Both the position numbers and the translations under genes were made by a program. The notes under the pieces were generated by a model, which saw only the letters and a list, made by a program, of their open reading frames with translations, made no database searches and was not told the origin of the DNA. Shown one piece after another: positions 23,883-31,543 of a DNA stretch of 36,984 bases (the stretch's first letter is position 1; every line of letters begins with the position of its first letter). Location of the stretch: NCBI GenBank assembly GCA_913048065.1, contig CAJWVG010000009.1:1-36984 (forward strand), written 5' to 3'. The stretch is from an uncultured Gammaproteobacteria bacterium (GTDB lineage: Bacteria > Pseudomonadota > Gammaproteobacteria > GCA-002705445 > GCA-002716945).

Positions 23883-25086
23883 ATTAACATTTTACACAAT
23901 TTTAATTAGAGTTATTAACCTATCCCTAAGACTATCCTTAATAGTGATTCTAGGAAAGTTTTATTCATTAGAATTTGTTGGAATCTATGGCTTAATTTTA
24001 GCTTTAGTGGGTATTTGTGTACAAATGATACCATTTGAATTTTATAGTTATACTACTTTAGAAATATTAGAAAAAAATGAAATGAGCACTAATAAAGTGT
24101 TAGCAAATCATTTCTTTTTTATTTTTTTAATGGGCTGTATTTGTTCCCCAATTTTTTATGCTACCTATGGATACTTCAGTTTAGATTACAGCTTATTTTT
24201 TTATATATCTTTTGTGCTCGTTTTTGAAATTTTAGCCAGAGAGCTGTCTAGAGTATTAGTTGCATTAGAGCATCCAATAGCTACATATATTATAGCTTCA
24301 ATTCATTCATCTCTGTGGATTTTTGTTATAATCATTGGTTTATTTCAAGACAAACTTTTTTCAATAGAAGAAGTATTAGTGCTATGGGGATCTTCTGGAA
24401 TTATTGCCGCTATTACGGGTTTATATTTTGTTAAACAGAAGGTATCTGATAAAATTTTTCACTTTAACTTTCTTTCAATAGATTGGATTAAAAATGGAAT
24501 ATTTTTCACTTTCCCTCTTTTGATTGGTAGCTTAAGTCATGCAATGAACCAATACGTAGGAAGATTTTTTTTAGGTAACAATATATCTTTAAGCGATATT
24601 AGTGTATTCACAATTTATTTTCAAATATCTGCACTGGTATTAATTACAGTTGAAGTTTTACAAAATATTTATATCCCGACTTATGTTAGAAATAATTCAA
24701 TGAAAAAAAGTAATAATAATTATGAATATGCGATGCTTATTATTATAGCTTTTATAGCACTAATTATTACGTTTCTCCAGGAGCGGATTTTTATATTTAT
24801 AAACCCTGAACTACTAAATGATTTAGATACTATGCATATGCTATTGTTAGCAATGTCAGCGCTATCTTTCGCTGCGGTTTTAAGAAACAGACTTTATGTT
24901 AAGCGATTAAAGTACAAGATCATGTACTCTTATTTTATTGCTATGATTGTGTCATTGATAGGTAATTCTGTGTTTGTGCCTAGGTATGGAGCTTATGGAT
25001 CTGCCAGTACAATGTTTATTTCAGGCCTATTTTTGTGCCTATCTATATACTTATTTGATAAATTTAATAGACCTAAAATAGTATGA
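23866..25086 (+). CDS. wzx: Wzx-type oligosaccharide flippase
   Basis: The 406-residue integral membrane protein has about twelve hydrophobic segments and the polysaccharide-transporter N-terminal pattern (LIRVINLSLRLSLIVILGKFYSLEFVGIYGLI, split over TM1-TM2). The family moves undecaprenyl-linked repeat units across the inner membrane. It overlaps wzy by 17 bases and the following transferase by 4 (ATGA). The position in a wzz-wzy-wzx group supports the call. No soluble domain is present. Confidence 0.83.
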   Translation: MKNLSKLTFYTILIRVINLSLRLSLIVILGKFYSLEFVGIYGLILALVGICVQMIPFEFYSYTTLEILEKNEMSTNKVLANHFFFIFLMGCICSPIFYATYGYFSLDYSLFFYISFVLVFEILARELSRVLVALEHPIATYIIASIHSSLWIFVIIIGLFQDKLFSIEEVLVLWGSSGIIAAITGLYFVKQKVSDKIFHFNFLSIDWIKNGIFFTFPLLIGSLSHAMNQYVGRFFLGNNISLSDISVFTIYFQISALVLITVEVLQNIYIPTYVRNNSMKKSNNNYEYAMLIIIAFIALIITFLQERIFIFINPELLNDLDTMHMLLLAMSALSFAAVLRNRLYVKRLKYKIMYSYFIAMIVSLIGNSVFVPRYGAYGSASTMFISGLFLCLSIYLFDKFNRPKIV

Positions 25087-26195
25087 ATAATAAGTATCTA
25101 CATTTATTTATTTATTTAGAAAATAAAAGTGATGACAAGTATTTTGGTATCAAAAAACAATTATCTGATCAATCACATCTTTTAGAAAATATTGTATTAA
25201 CTGATAAATCTCAGACTATTTTTAATAAGGTTGAATATAGTAGCAGGAAGCTCTTACGTGAATTTTTTTATAAAGATGTTTTTAAGGAACTTGAAACAAA
25301 AATAATATCTAGAATAGAAAGCAATAAAAACAGTCGTCATATATTCATTTATACTCTTGATGAAGGTGTATGGTCTGAGTTTATCAGATTTCTGATAAAA
25401 AAATATAACATTAATGATGTAAAGTTTATAAATGTTCAACATGGCTTTCTGCTCAATTACAAAAAGAATTCTTTAAGAACAAAAATTATTAAGCTAATAA
25501 ATAATTTTTATATCACTTTTTTTGGATTTCCAAAGTTTGGAATTGGACCATTTCATGGGCCTTTTGACCATTATTTATTATTTCATGATGAACAAAGAAA
25601 ACTTGTAATTCCTAGTGCAAAAAGTATATCATGTCCAAATCTAATTTATAGATCTTTTATTGATAAATTTCTAGAGATTAACAAAAGCAATTACGATAAA
25701 AAATCAGTATTGATTGCTTTACAATATTTTGTAAAATTTGGTTCTACTTCAGTTGAAATGCTTGATTTCGAAAAGACACTATTAAGCATAAAACCATTAA
25801 TAAAAACATTAAACATTAATTTTAAATATAAAGTTTTTTTAAGAAGACATCCGAATATGGATAAAAATGAATTTTCTAAAATATTGTCAAAAGTAAATCT
25901 AAAAAAATATATTATTGTAGATACACTCCCTATTAATGAAAGTATTTATAGGTCTCCAGTAATTTTTTCATTGTTTTCTACCACACTTTTTGAAGCTAAG
26001 TTAGTAGGTAGGACACCAGTTGTAATTGATAATAAATCTTTTAATATGAATCTTTTTCCAATAAAATTTCAAAGTATAAATTTAGATAAAGATATTAATC
26101 AACAATTAGAGAAAATCTTAAATACTCACCAAGTCATTAGAAATTATAATGATGAAATTAATTGGAAAGAAATCGTAGAGCATTATTTTGACTAA
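25083..26195 (+). CDS. Putative nonulosonate (sialyl-type) glycosyltransferase
   Basis: I do not recognise this 370-residue protein by overall similarity, but it looks like a GT-B transferase. Three short motifs match bacterial sialyltransferases: DEG at 93-95 (YTLDEGVW; the D/E-D/E-G motif with the catalytic acid), HP at 256-257 (LRRHPN; CMP binding) and a Ser/Thr cluster SLFSTT at 296-301. A QHG at 119-121 also occurs in CDP-glycerol transferases and capsule-export-type proteins, so those families remain possible. No membrane segment is seen. It overlaps wzx by ATGA and is the only gene in the window that looks able to use the CMP-nonulosonate made by neuA. Assignment is by motif and context. 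Confidence 0.55.
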   Translation: MNNKYLHLFIYLENKSDDKYFGIKKQLSDQSHLLENIVLTDKSQTIFNKVEYSSRKLLREFFYKDVFKELETKIISRIESNKNSRHIFIYTLDEGVWSEFIRFLIKKYNINDVKFINVQHGFLLNYKKNSLRTKIIKLINNFYITFFGFPKFGIGPFHGPFDHYLLFHDEQRKLVIPSAKSISCPNLIYRSFIDKFLEINKSNYDKKSVLIALQYFVKFGSTSVEMLDFEKTLLSIKPLIKTLNINFKYKVFLRRHPNMDKNEFSKILSKVNLKKYIIVDTLPINESIYRSPVIFSLFSTTLFEAKLVGRTPVVIDNKSFNMNLFPIKFQSINLDKDINQQLEKILNTHQVIRNYNDEINWKEIVEHYFD

Positions 26196-27357
26196 TTATA
26201 GTAAAAATAGCATTTGTTTTTTTTATGACGCTGATTATCCAAGTAATCAGGCTGGCGGCGAGAAAAGATTATTTATGATCGCAAAAGAGGCAATGAAAAG
26301 AGGATCAGATGTCAAATGGGTTTGTTTCAATTTCTGGGGAAAAAGTTCATTTTCTCATAATGAACTGGGAATTGAGCATATAGGAGTCATTTCAAAGCCT
26401 AATTTTTATAACAAAGATGGTAATCGTAACAAAAAAGAACCTATTCTATATTTAATGAATTGTTTTCTATCTATACCTTATTTTCTTAATTCAAAAGTTT
26501 GGGTCATTGGTCAATGGCCAATGATTCATATTATCCCATTAATTTTGCTAGGATCATTATTGAGAAAACAAATCTATGTCGAATGGTGGGAGACTCTTGA
26601 GAAACAATGGCTTAAAAGAGGAATTATTGGCCAGTTGGGAAGTATAATTGAATATCTCACACTCAAAATGTCTTCATTGATACCTTTTGTAGTTGATTGT
26701 GAGAGTGAAAGAGAGTTATTGTTAAGCAAAAATTCTTTTGCCAAAGTAATGGTTGTGCCAAATGGAGTCAATATTGACTTATTTCCAAAAAGTGATAGTC
26801 AATATAAGTTTGATTTTGTTTCAATGGCTAGATTAAAAAATCATAAAAGAGTCGACTTGCTTATAAGTGCAACCAGAAAATTTATTGATGAAACAGGCGA
26901 TGATGATATCCAAGTGGCAATAATTGGTGAGGGCCCAGAAAAGAAAAAGCTTTTAAACTTAGTAGACAGTCTAAATCTCCAGAGCAATATTACGTTTTTT
27001 GGTTTTATTGAAGATTATAAAGCCGCAGTATCAATTTTACAATCTTCAAAAGTTGGGATTTTAACAACAGTTGCTGGAGGTAAAGGAAGTGTTTTAATTT
27101 CTGAGCTTTTCGCTTCAGGATTGCCCGTTTTAGCGATAGGATGCGATGAAGGTATTGATCCTAGGTATATTCAAAAAGGAGTAAATGGATATATGACTCA
27201 AAGTATTTCAAGTAATGAGCTAGCGGAATTAATGATTAAAATTGTTTCAGATAATAAGAAACTAATACTTATGAAAAATAAACTATCAGAACAAAAACAA
27301 GACTTAGATTGGAGTGTATCACTTGAAAACCATCCAATACTTAATATTGGTAATTAA
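26188..27357 (+). CDS. GT4-family glycosyltransferase
   Basis: The 389-residue GT-B protein has an N-terminal loop SNQAGGEKRLF, then VVPNGVNIDLF in the middle, SMARLKNHKRVDLLI, AIIGEGPEKKKL, NITFFGFIEDY, and the late SVLISELFASGLPVLA block with the Glu that contacts the donor sugar. It is a retaining transferase using an NDP sugar. The only start that keeps the first beta strand is a TTG at 26188, inside the preceding gene (8-base overlap); there is no ATG before residue 30. The donor and acceptor are unknown. It is the only clear GT4 in the window, so other transferases may lie outside it. Confidence 0.85.
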   Translation: MTNYSKNSICFFYDADYPSNQAGGEKRLFMIAKEAMKRGSDVKWVCFNFWGKSSFSHNELGIEHIGVISKPNFYNKDGNRNKKEPILYLMNCFLSIPYFLNSKVWVIGQWPMIHIIPLILLGSLLRKQIYVEWWETLEKQWLKRGIIGQLGSIIEYLTLKMSSLIPFVVDCESERELLLSKNSFAKVMVVPNGVNIDLFPKSDSQYKFDFVSMARLKNHKRVDLLISATRKFIDETGDDDIQVAIIGEGPEKKKLLNLVDSLNLQSNITFFGFIEDYKAAVSILQSSKVGILTTVAGGKGSVLISELFASGLPVLAIGCDEGIDPRYIQKGVNGYMTQSISSNELAELMIKIVSDNKKLILMKNKLSEQKQDLDWSVSLENHPILNIGN

Positions 27358-27419
27358 TAATTTATTAGCTAGTTTTCAAAATGATAGTCCTGCTATAAAA
27401 ATTAAATAATATAAAAATC

Positions 27420-28655
27420 ATGAAAAAAATTAAAAAAAATTTATCACCCACTCTTGTAGTAGAACACAATTGTTGTCGATTGTGTGGATCATCCAATTTA
27501 GAGCCAGTAATTTCATTGGGTAGTCAATATATCAACGATTTTCCAGAAAAAATTAATATAGGAAAAGGGGTTAAGGCTCCATTGGAGATAGTACATTGTT
27601 CCAATTGTGATTTAGCTCAATTAAAACATACTGCTCCTCAGGAACTGTTATATTCAAGACAATATTGGTATAGATCTGGGGTAACAGAAACAATGCAAAG
27701 AGAATTAAAAGATATTGTAACTGAATTACAGGATTTTGTAGCTTTAAAAGAAGATGATATTGTTTTAGACATAGGCGCAAATGATGGAACTATGTTGAAA
27801 TACTTTTCTGATGATTTAATTAAAATTGGCTGTGAACCTGCAAATAATCTTATCGATGAATTATCTAAAAATTGTGATAGAGTAATACATGATTTTTGGT
27901 CAGAAGAGATATACTTAGATAGCGTAAAAGATTTGAATGGTAAAAAAGCAAAAGTTGTTACAGCCATAGGAATGTTTTATGATCTCGATGATCCGGTAGC
28001 TTTTGTTTCTGATATCGAAAAAGTCTTAGATGACGATGGTATTTTTATTGCTCAGCTTATGACGTTAGCACCAATGCTAGAAAAAAATGATTTAGGTAAT
28101 ATTTGCCATGAACATATAGAGTTTTATTCTTATAAGTCTTTAGTGTATATGTATGAAAAATGTGGTCTTGAAATTACAAGAGTTACCGAGAATAGTGTTA
28201 ATGGTGGCAGTTATAGAATCTATGCAAGAAAGCTTAAAGAAGGATCAATTGATTATTCAGAAAATGCTTCTAAGCAAGATTTAATAAATTTTCAAAACAG
28301 GATAGATAGTATTAAAACTGAATGTATTAATTTCATGAAAGAAGTAAAGAAGCAAGGTAAAACAATACATGTATATGGTGCATCAACAAAAGGTAATGTC
28401 ATTTTACAGTACTTTGGCTTGAATACAGATCTAATTGATTATGCGTCCGAAAGAAGCCCAGAAAAAGTTGGTCGCTTTACAGTTGGTTCCTGGATTCCTA
28501 TTATTTCTGAACAAGAAAGTAGAAATATGAAGCCAGACTACTATTTTGTATTACCCTGGGCTTTTTTTGATGAAATGTATGCCAGGGAAGTAGATTGGAG
28601 AGATTCAGGTGGAAAGTTTATAGTCCCATTTCCAGAATTTAGAGTAGTAGATTGA
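27420..28655 (+). CDS. Sugar C-methyltransferase (SAM-dependent, zinc-binding N-domain)
   Basis: The 411-residue protein has three parts typical of NovU/TylC3/TcaB9-type enzymes, which methylate C3 of a 4-keto deoxy nucleotide sugar. An N-terminal zinc knuckle (CCRLCG at 18-23 and CSNC at 60-63) comes first. The SAM-binding core has VLDIGANDGTML near 115-125, followed by HEHIEFYS with likely catalytic residues. The C-terminal domain has HVYGASTKGNVIL. It follows a 62-base gap, the largest in this part of the run, and its stop overlaps a TTG start of the Nudix gene. The substrate is probably the 4-keto product of one of the GMD-type enzymes encoded just downstream, so a branched sugar is predicted. 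Confidence 0.85.
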   Translation: MKKIKKNLSPTLVVEHNCCRLCGSSNLEPVISLGSQYINDFPEKINIGKGVKAPLEIVHCSNCDLAQLKHTAPQELLYSRQYWYRSGVTETMQRELKDIVTELQDFVALKEDDIVLDIGANDGTMLKYFSDDLIKIGCEPANNLIDELSKNCDRVIHDFWSEEIYLDSVKDLNGKKAKVVTAIGMFYDLDDPVAFVSDIEKVLDDDGIFIAQLMTLAPMLEKNDLGNICHEHIEFYSYKSLVYMYEKCGLEITRVTENSVNGGSYRIYARKLKEGSIDYSENASKQDLINFQNRIDSIKTECINFMKEVKKQGKTIHVYGASTKGNVILQYFGLNTDLIDYASERSPEKVGRFTVGSWIPIISEQESRNMKPDYYFVLPWAFFDEMYAREVDWRDSGGKFIVPFPEFRVVD

Positions 28656-29083
28656 GTTTTATAAATAAATCTCTTTATCAACAAATCATTAAGTCTGTTC
28701 CAATTCTTTGCATTGACTTAATAGTCATACATAAAAAAAAATATTTACTTATTAAAAGAAATGAAAATCCCTTAAAAAATGAATGGTGGGTTCCCGGTGG
28801 CAGAGTTTTATCAGGCGAAACAATAGAAGAAACTGCAAAAAGAAAATTAGAGCAAGAGGTAGGAATTAAAATCGATACTGGTATGCAAATACATGCAATA
28901 TATGAAGACTTTTTTGATGAGTCATCTATGGGTTCACATCTTTATCACACACTATCAATAGTATTTAAAATCACAATTGATAATATTGATAATATAAAGC
29001 TAGATTCTACTAGCAAAAGATGGGCATTAAAAAATAATTTACCCACTAGATTTGAATCAAAGTTGGAGGTTTTAAATGGTTAA
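28652..29083 (+). CDS. Nudix hydrolase, GDP-mannose mannosyl hydrolase-like
   Basis: The 143-residue protein has the Nudix box in EWWVPGGRVLSGETIEET at 44-61 continuing to RKLEQEVGI at 64-72. Two of the usual acidic residues are changed: REUxEE reads RKLEQE, with K65 and Q68 in place of Glu. GDP-mannose mannosyl hydrolases (NudD/GMM) show changes at the same two places and share the GGRV and PLxxLDxIV-like starts, so hydrolysis of a GDP sugar is likely. The start is a TTG overlapping the stop of the methyltransferase (TTGA). It sits among GDP-sugar enzymes and may adjust precursor supply or remove misused intermediates. Confidence 0.75.
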   Translation: MSFINKSLYQQIIKSVPILCIDLIVIHKKKYLLIKRNENPLKNEWWVPGGRVLSGETIEETAKRKLEQEVGIKIDTGMQIHAIYEDFFDESSMGSHLYHTLSIVFKITIDNIDNIKLDSTSKRWALKNNLPTRFESKLEVLNG

Positions 29084-30053
29084 GGTATTAATATTTGGTT
29101 GTACTGGACAGGATGGAAGTTATCTGACCGAAATATTATTAAAAGAAGGCTATGAAGTCCATGGATTAATAAGAAAATCTGCAACTAGTAATACAATAAA
29201 TATAGATCATATTATCAATTCAGAATTCTATAATTCAGGACAGTTTAAAATTGTAAGAGGAGATTTATTAGACCATGCTAGTATTTTTAAAGCGATTTCG
29301 CAAATTGAGCCTGATTTCATTTATAATGAAGCAGATCAAGATCATGTTTCTTGGAGTTATGACATACCAAGTTATTCTTTATCTACTACTACTACAGCTG
29401 CAGTAAATATATTAGAATCTATTAAAACTATAAATCCAAAAATTAACTTTTTTCAGCCCGTTTCATCGAATATGTTTGGTATTCCTATTGACAAAACTCA
29501 AAATGAAAAAACCTCCCATCATCCAGTAAGTCCTTATGGTATTGCAAAATCAGCAACATTTCATTTATGTAGATTCTACAGAGAATCCTATGACATGAAT
29601 GTTTCGACTGGTATACTATACAATCATGAATCACCTAGAAGGCCTGAAGAATATCTATCAAGAAAGGTTACTATGGCTGTAGCTAAAATCAAAAAAGGTA
29701 TCCAGCAAAAACTAGTACTTGGAGATTTAAACGGATACGTTGATTGGGGATATGCCAAAGAATTCATGGAAATAGCAAAAAAAATTAATGAATCTAATTT
29801 TGCAGATGATTTCGTTGTTGGAACTGGAGTATTAACTAAAGTAGAAGATTTTGTAAAAATTGCTTTTGATAAAGTTGATTTAAATTGGAAAGACTACGTC
29901 TCAACATCAGAGCAATTTAAAAGACCCGTACCAACAGGAGTATTATGTGCAGATACATCTAAGTTAGAACAGAAATTATCTATTAAACCTAAGATATTAA
30001 TTGACCAGCTCATCTCAATCATGCTAGAGAATGATTTAAAAAATGTCAGATAA
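29076..30053 (+). CDS. GMD-family SDR with altered active site
   Basis: The 325-residue protein belongs to the GDP-mannose 4,6-dehydratase family: IFGCTGQDGSYLTEILL at the N-terminus, Y154 and K158 in SPYGIAKS, NHESPRRPEEYLSRKVT and GDLNGYVDWGYAKEFM. But the catalytic TSE of true GMDs is replaced by SSN (S130-S131-N132) in PVSSNMFG, losing the Glu needed for dehydration. The usual NLAAQSHV segment reads NEADQDHV. It could be a 4-oxidoreductase, an epimerase, or a dehydratase acting on a heptose with different acid-base chemistry. A strong SD (GGAGG) is 6 bases before its ATG. An intact GMD paralogue is encoded two genes downstream. Confidence 0.82.
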   Translation: MVKVLIFGCTGQDGSYLTEILLKEGYEVHGLIRKSATSNTINIDHIINSEFYNSGQFKIVRGDLLDHASIFKAISQIEPDFIYNEADQDHVSWSYDIPSYSLSTTTTAAVNILESIKTINPKINFFQPVSSNMFGIPIDKTQNEKTSHHPVSPYGIAKSATFHLCRFYRESYDMNVSTGILYNHESPRRPEEYLSRKVTMAVAKIKKGIQQKLVLGDLNGYVDWGYAKEFMEIAKKINESNFADDFVVGTGVLTKVEDFVKIAFDKVDLNWKDYVSTSEQFKRPVPTGVLCADTSKLEQKLSIKPKILIDQLISIMLENDLKNVR

Positions 30054-30471
30054 TTTACAGATCAAAAAAGATATTATTGTAAAGGGTGAAAAAGTGGCAT
30101 TATTCATTCCTAATATTGGAACAGAAAAAAGGATTGAATTTTTCACAGATGCAGAAGATCAATTACAGATAGCTGCTTTTAATATGAATGAAGGTCAAAG
30201 GATTCAACCTCATGTTCACTTAAAAAATGAAAGAATGCTAGAAAAAACAGTAGAAATAATTTTTGTACAAAAAGGGCAAATGTCTGTTACATTTCACGAA
30301 AGCGAAGAAGATAAAACTGTCCTTAAAAGTATAGTAATGAATCCAGGAGATGTCATTTTTTTAAAGTCAGGAATTCATGGATTTATTATTGATAAAGATT
30401 GCAAGTTTTTAGAGTTCAAACAAGGACCTTTTACAGAATCTTTGGACAAGAAAAAACTATATAATCAATAA
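30043..30471 (+). CDS. Single-domain cupin protein
   Basis: The 142-residue protein is one cupin barrel. Motif 1 is QPHVHLKN...VEIIFVQKGQM, giving metal-ligand candidates H57, H59 and E71. Motif 2 is NPGDVIFLKSGIHGF. Cupins in sugar loci are often keto-sugar isomerases or epimerases (FdtA or RmlC-like), but this protein is too general to place. It lies between the two GMD-family genes, overlapping the first by 11 bases. It may therefore act on a 4-keto-6-deoxy GDP sugar; this is context only. Confidence 0.7.
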   Translation: MSDNLQIKKDIIVKGEKVALFIPNIGTEKRIEFFTDAEDQLQIAAFNMNEGQRIQPHVHLKNERMLEKTVEIIFVQKGQMSVTFHESEEDKTVLKSIVMNPGDVIFLKSGIHGFIIDKDCKFLEFKQGPFTESLDKKKLYNQ

Positions 30472-30493
30472 AAAGAGAGATATATTAATAAAG

Positions 30494-31543
30494 ATGGTTA
30501 AATCTAAAAAAAGAGCATTAATTACAGGGATCACAGGTCAAGATGGAGCATATCTTGCAAAATTATTATTAGATAAAGATTATGAGGTTTTTGGGACATA
30601 TCGAAGGATTTCTACTCCAAATTTCTGGAGATTACAATATTTAGGTATTAAAGAGAAAATTACAATTTTACCATTAGAGTTATCAGATTCTTCATCCATT
30701 ATAACTGCTATTGAAACTTCACAGCCTGATGAACTATATAACTTAGCAGCACAAAGCTTTGTTGGAGCATCATTTGAAAATCCTATTTACACTACAGATG
30801 TATCTGGATTAGGAGTAGTTAGATTATTAGAAGTAGTAAGGCATCATTGCCCACAAGTAAGATTGTATCAAGCCTCAACCAGTGAAATGTATGGAGATAA
30901 TCGATCAGGATTACTTTCAGAGGAAACATCTTTTATTCCATCAAGTCCTTATGCTGGCGCAAAGCTTTTAGCTCATAATTCCGTAAAAATATATAGAGAG
31001 TCATATAATCTATTTTTATCAAATGGAATTCTCTTTAATCATGAATCACCTCTTAGAGGACTTGAATTTGTTACAAGAAAAATTACTAACGAAGTAGCAA
31101 AAATAAAATTAGGTCTATCTAAATCTATTTCTCTTGGAAATATAAATAGTAGTAGAGATTGGGGGTACGCTCCAGATTATGTAGAGGCAATGTGGAGAAT
31201 ACTACAACACAGTGAGCCTCTTGATATTGTTGTTGCTACAAATACTAACTATACAGTTGAAAATTTTCTAGATGCAGCTTGTAAGCATGCAGGCTTAGAC
31301 TATAAAGACTTTCTTAAAGTAAATAAAAAGTTTCTTAGACCTTTAGATGTTAATTATTTACGCGGAGATAATTCTAAAGCAAAAGATGTCTTGGGGTGGG
31401 AACCGCAAGTTACTTTCGATAATCTAGTAAAAATTATGGTTGATTCTGACATAGCAAGGTGGAAAGCATATAAAGAGGGAAAACATATGCCTTGGGATGC
31501 TTTACATTATCCATCTGAAAATAATATGATATCTTTTAAATGA
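30494..31543 (+). CDS. gmd: GDP-mannose (or GDP-heptose) 4,6-dehydratase
   Basis: This 349-residue GMD-family enzyme has an intact active site: ITGITGQDGAYL at 10-21, NLAAQSFVGASFE, T129-S130-E131 in QASTSEMYG, Y153 and K157 in SPYAGAKLLAH, and NHESPLRGLEFVTRKI. It converts a GDP-sugar to its 4-keto-6-deoxy form. In loci with gmhA and hddA, the related enzymes WcbK and DdahA use GDP-D-glycero-manno-heptose, so the substrate may be a heptose and not mannose. No mannose pathway gene (manA, manB, manC) is in the window. It overlaps the PerA-like aminotransferase gene by ATGA, the classical gmd-per arrangement for a 4-amino sugar. Confidence 0.88.
   Translation: MVKSKKRALITGITGQDGAYLAKLLLDKDYEVFGTYRRISTPNFWRLQYLGIKEKITILPLELSDSSSIITAIETSQPDELYNLAAQSFVGASFENPIYTTDVSGLGVVRLLEVVRHHCPQVRLYQASTSEMYGDNRSGLLSEETSFIPSSPYAGAKLLAHNSVKIYRESYNLFLSNGILFNHESPLRGLEFVTRKITNEVAKIKLGLSKSISLGNINSSRDWGYAPDYVEAMWRILQHSEPLDIVVATNTNYTVENFLDAACKHAGLDYKDFLKVNKKFLRPLDVNYLRGDNSKAKDVLGWEPQVTFDNLVKIMVDSDIARWKAYKEGKHMPWDALHYPSENNMISFK

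Noticed and set aside
27571-27967. Minus-strand ORFs inside the C-methyltransferase gene
   Set aside because: Two overlapping shadow frames opposite zinc and SAM motifs of a clear gene.
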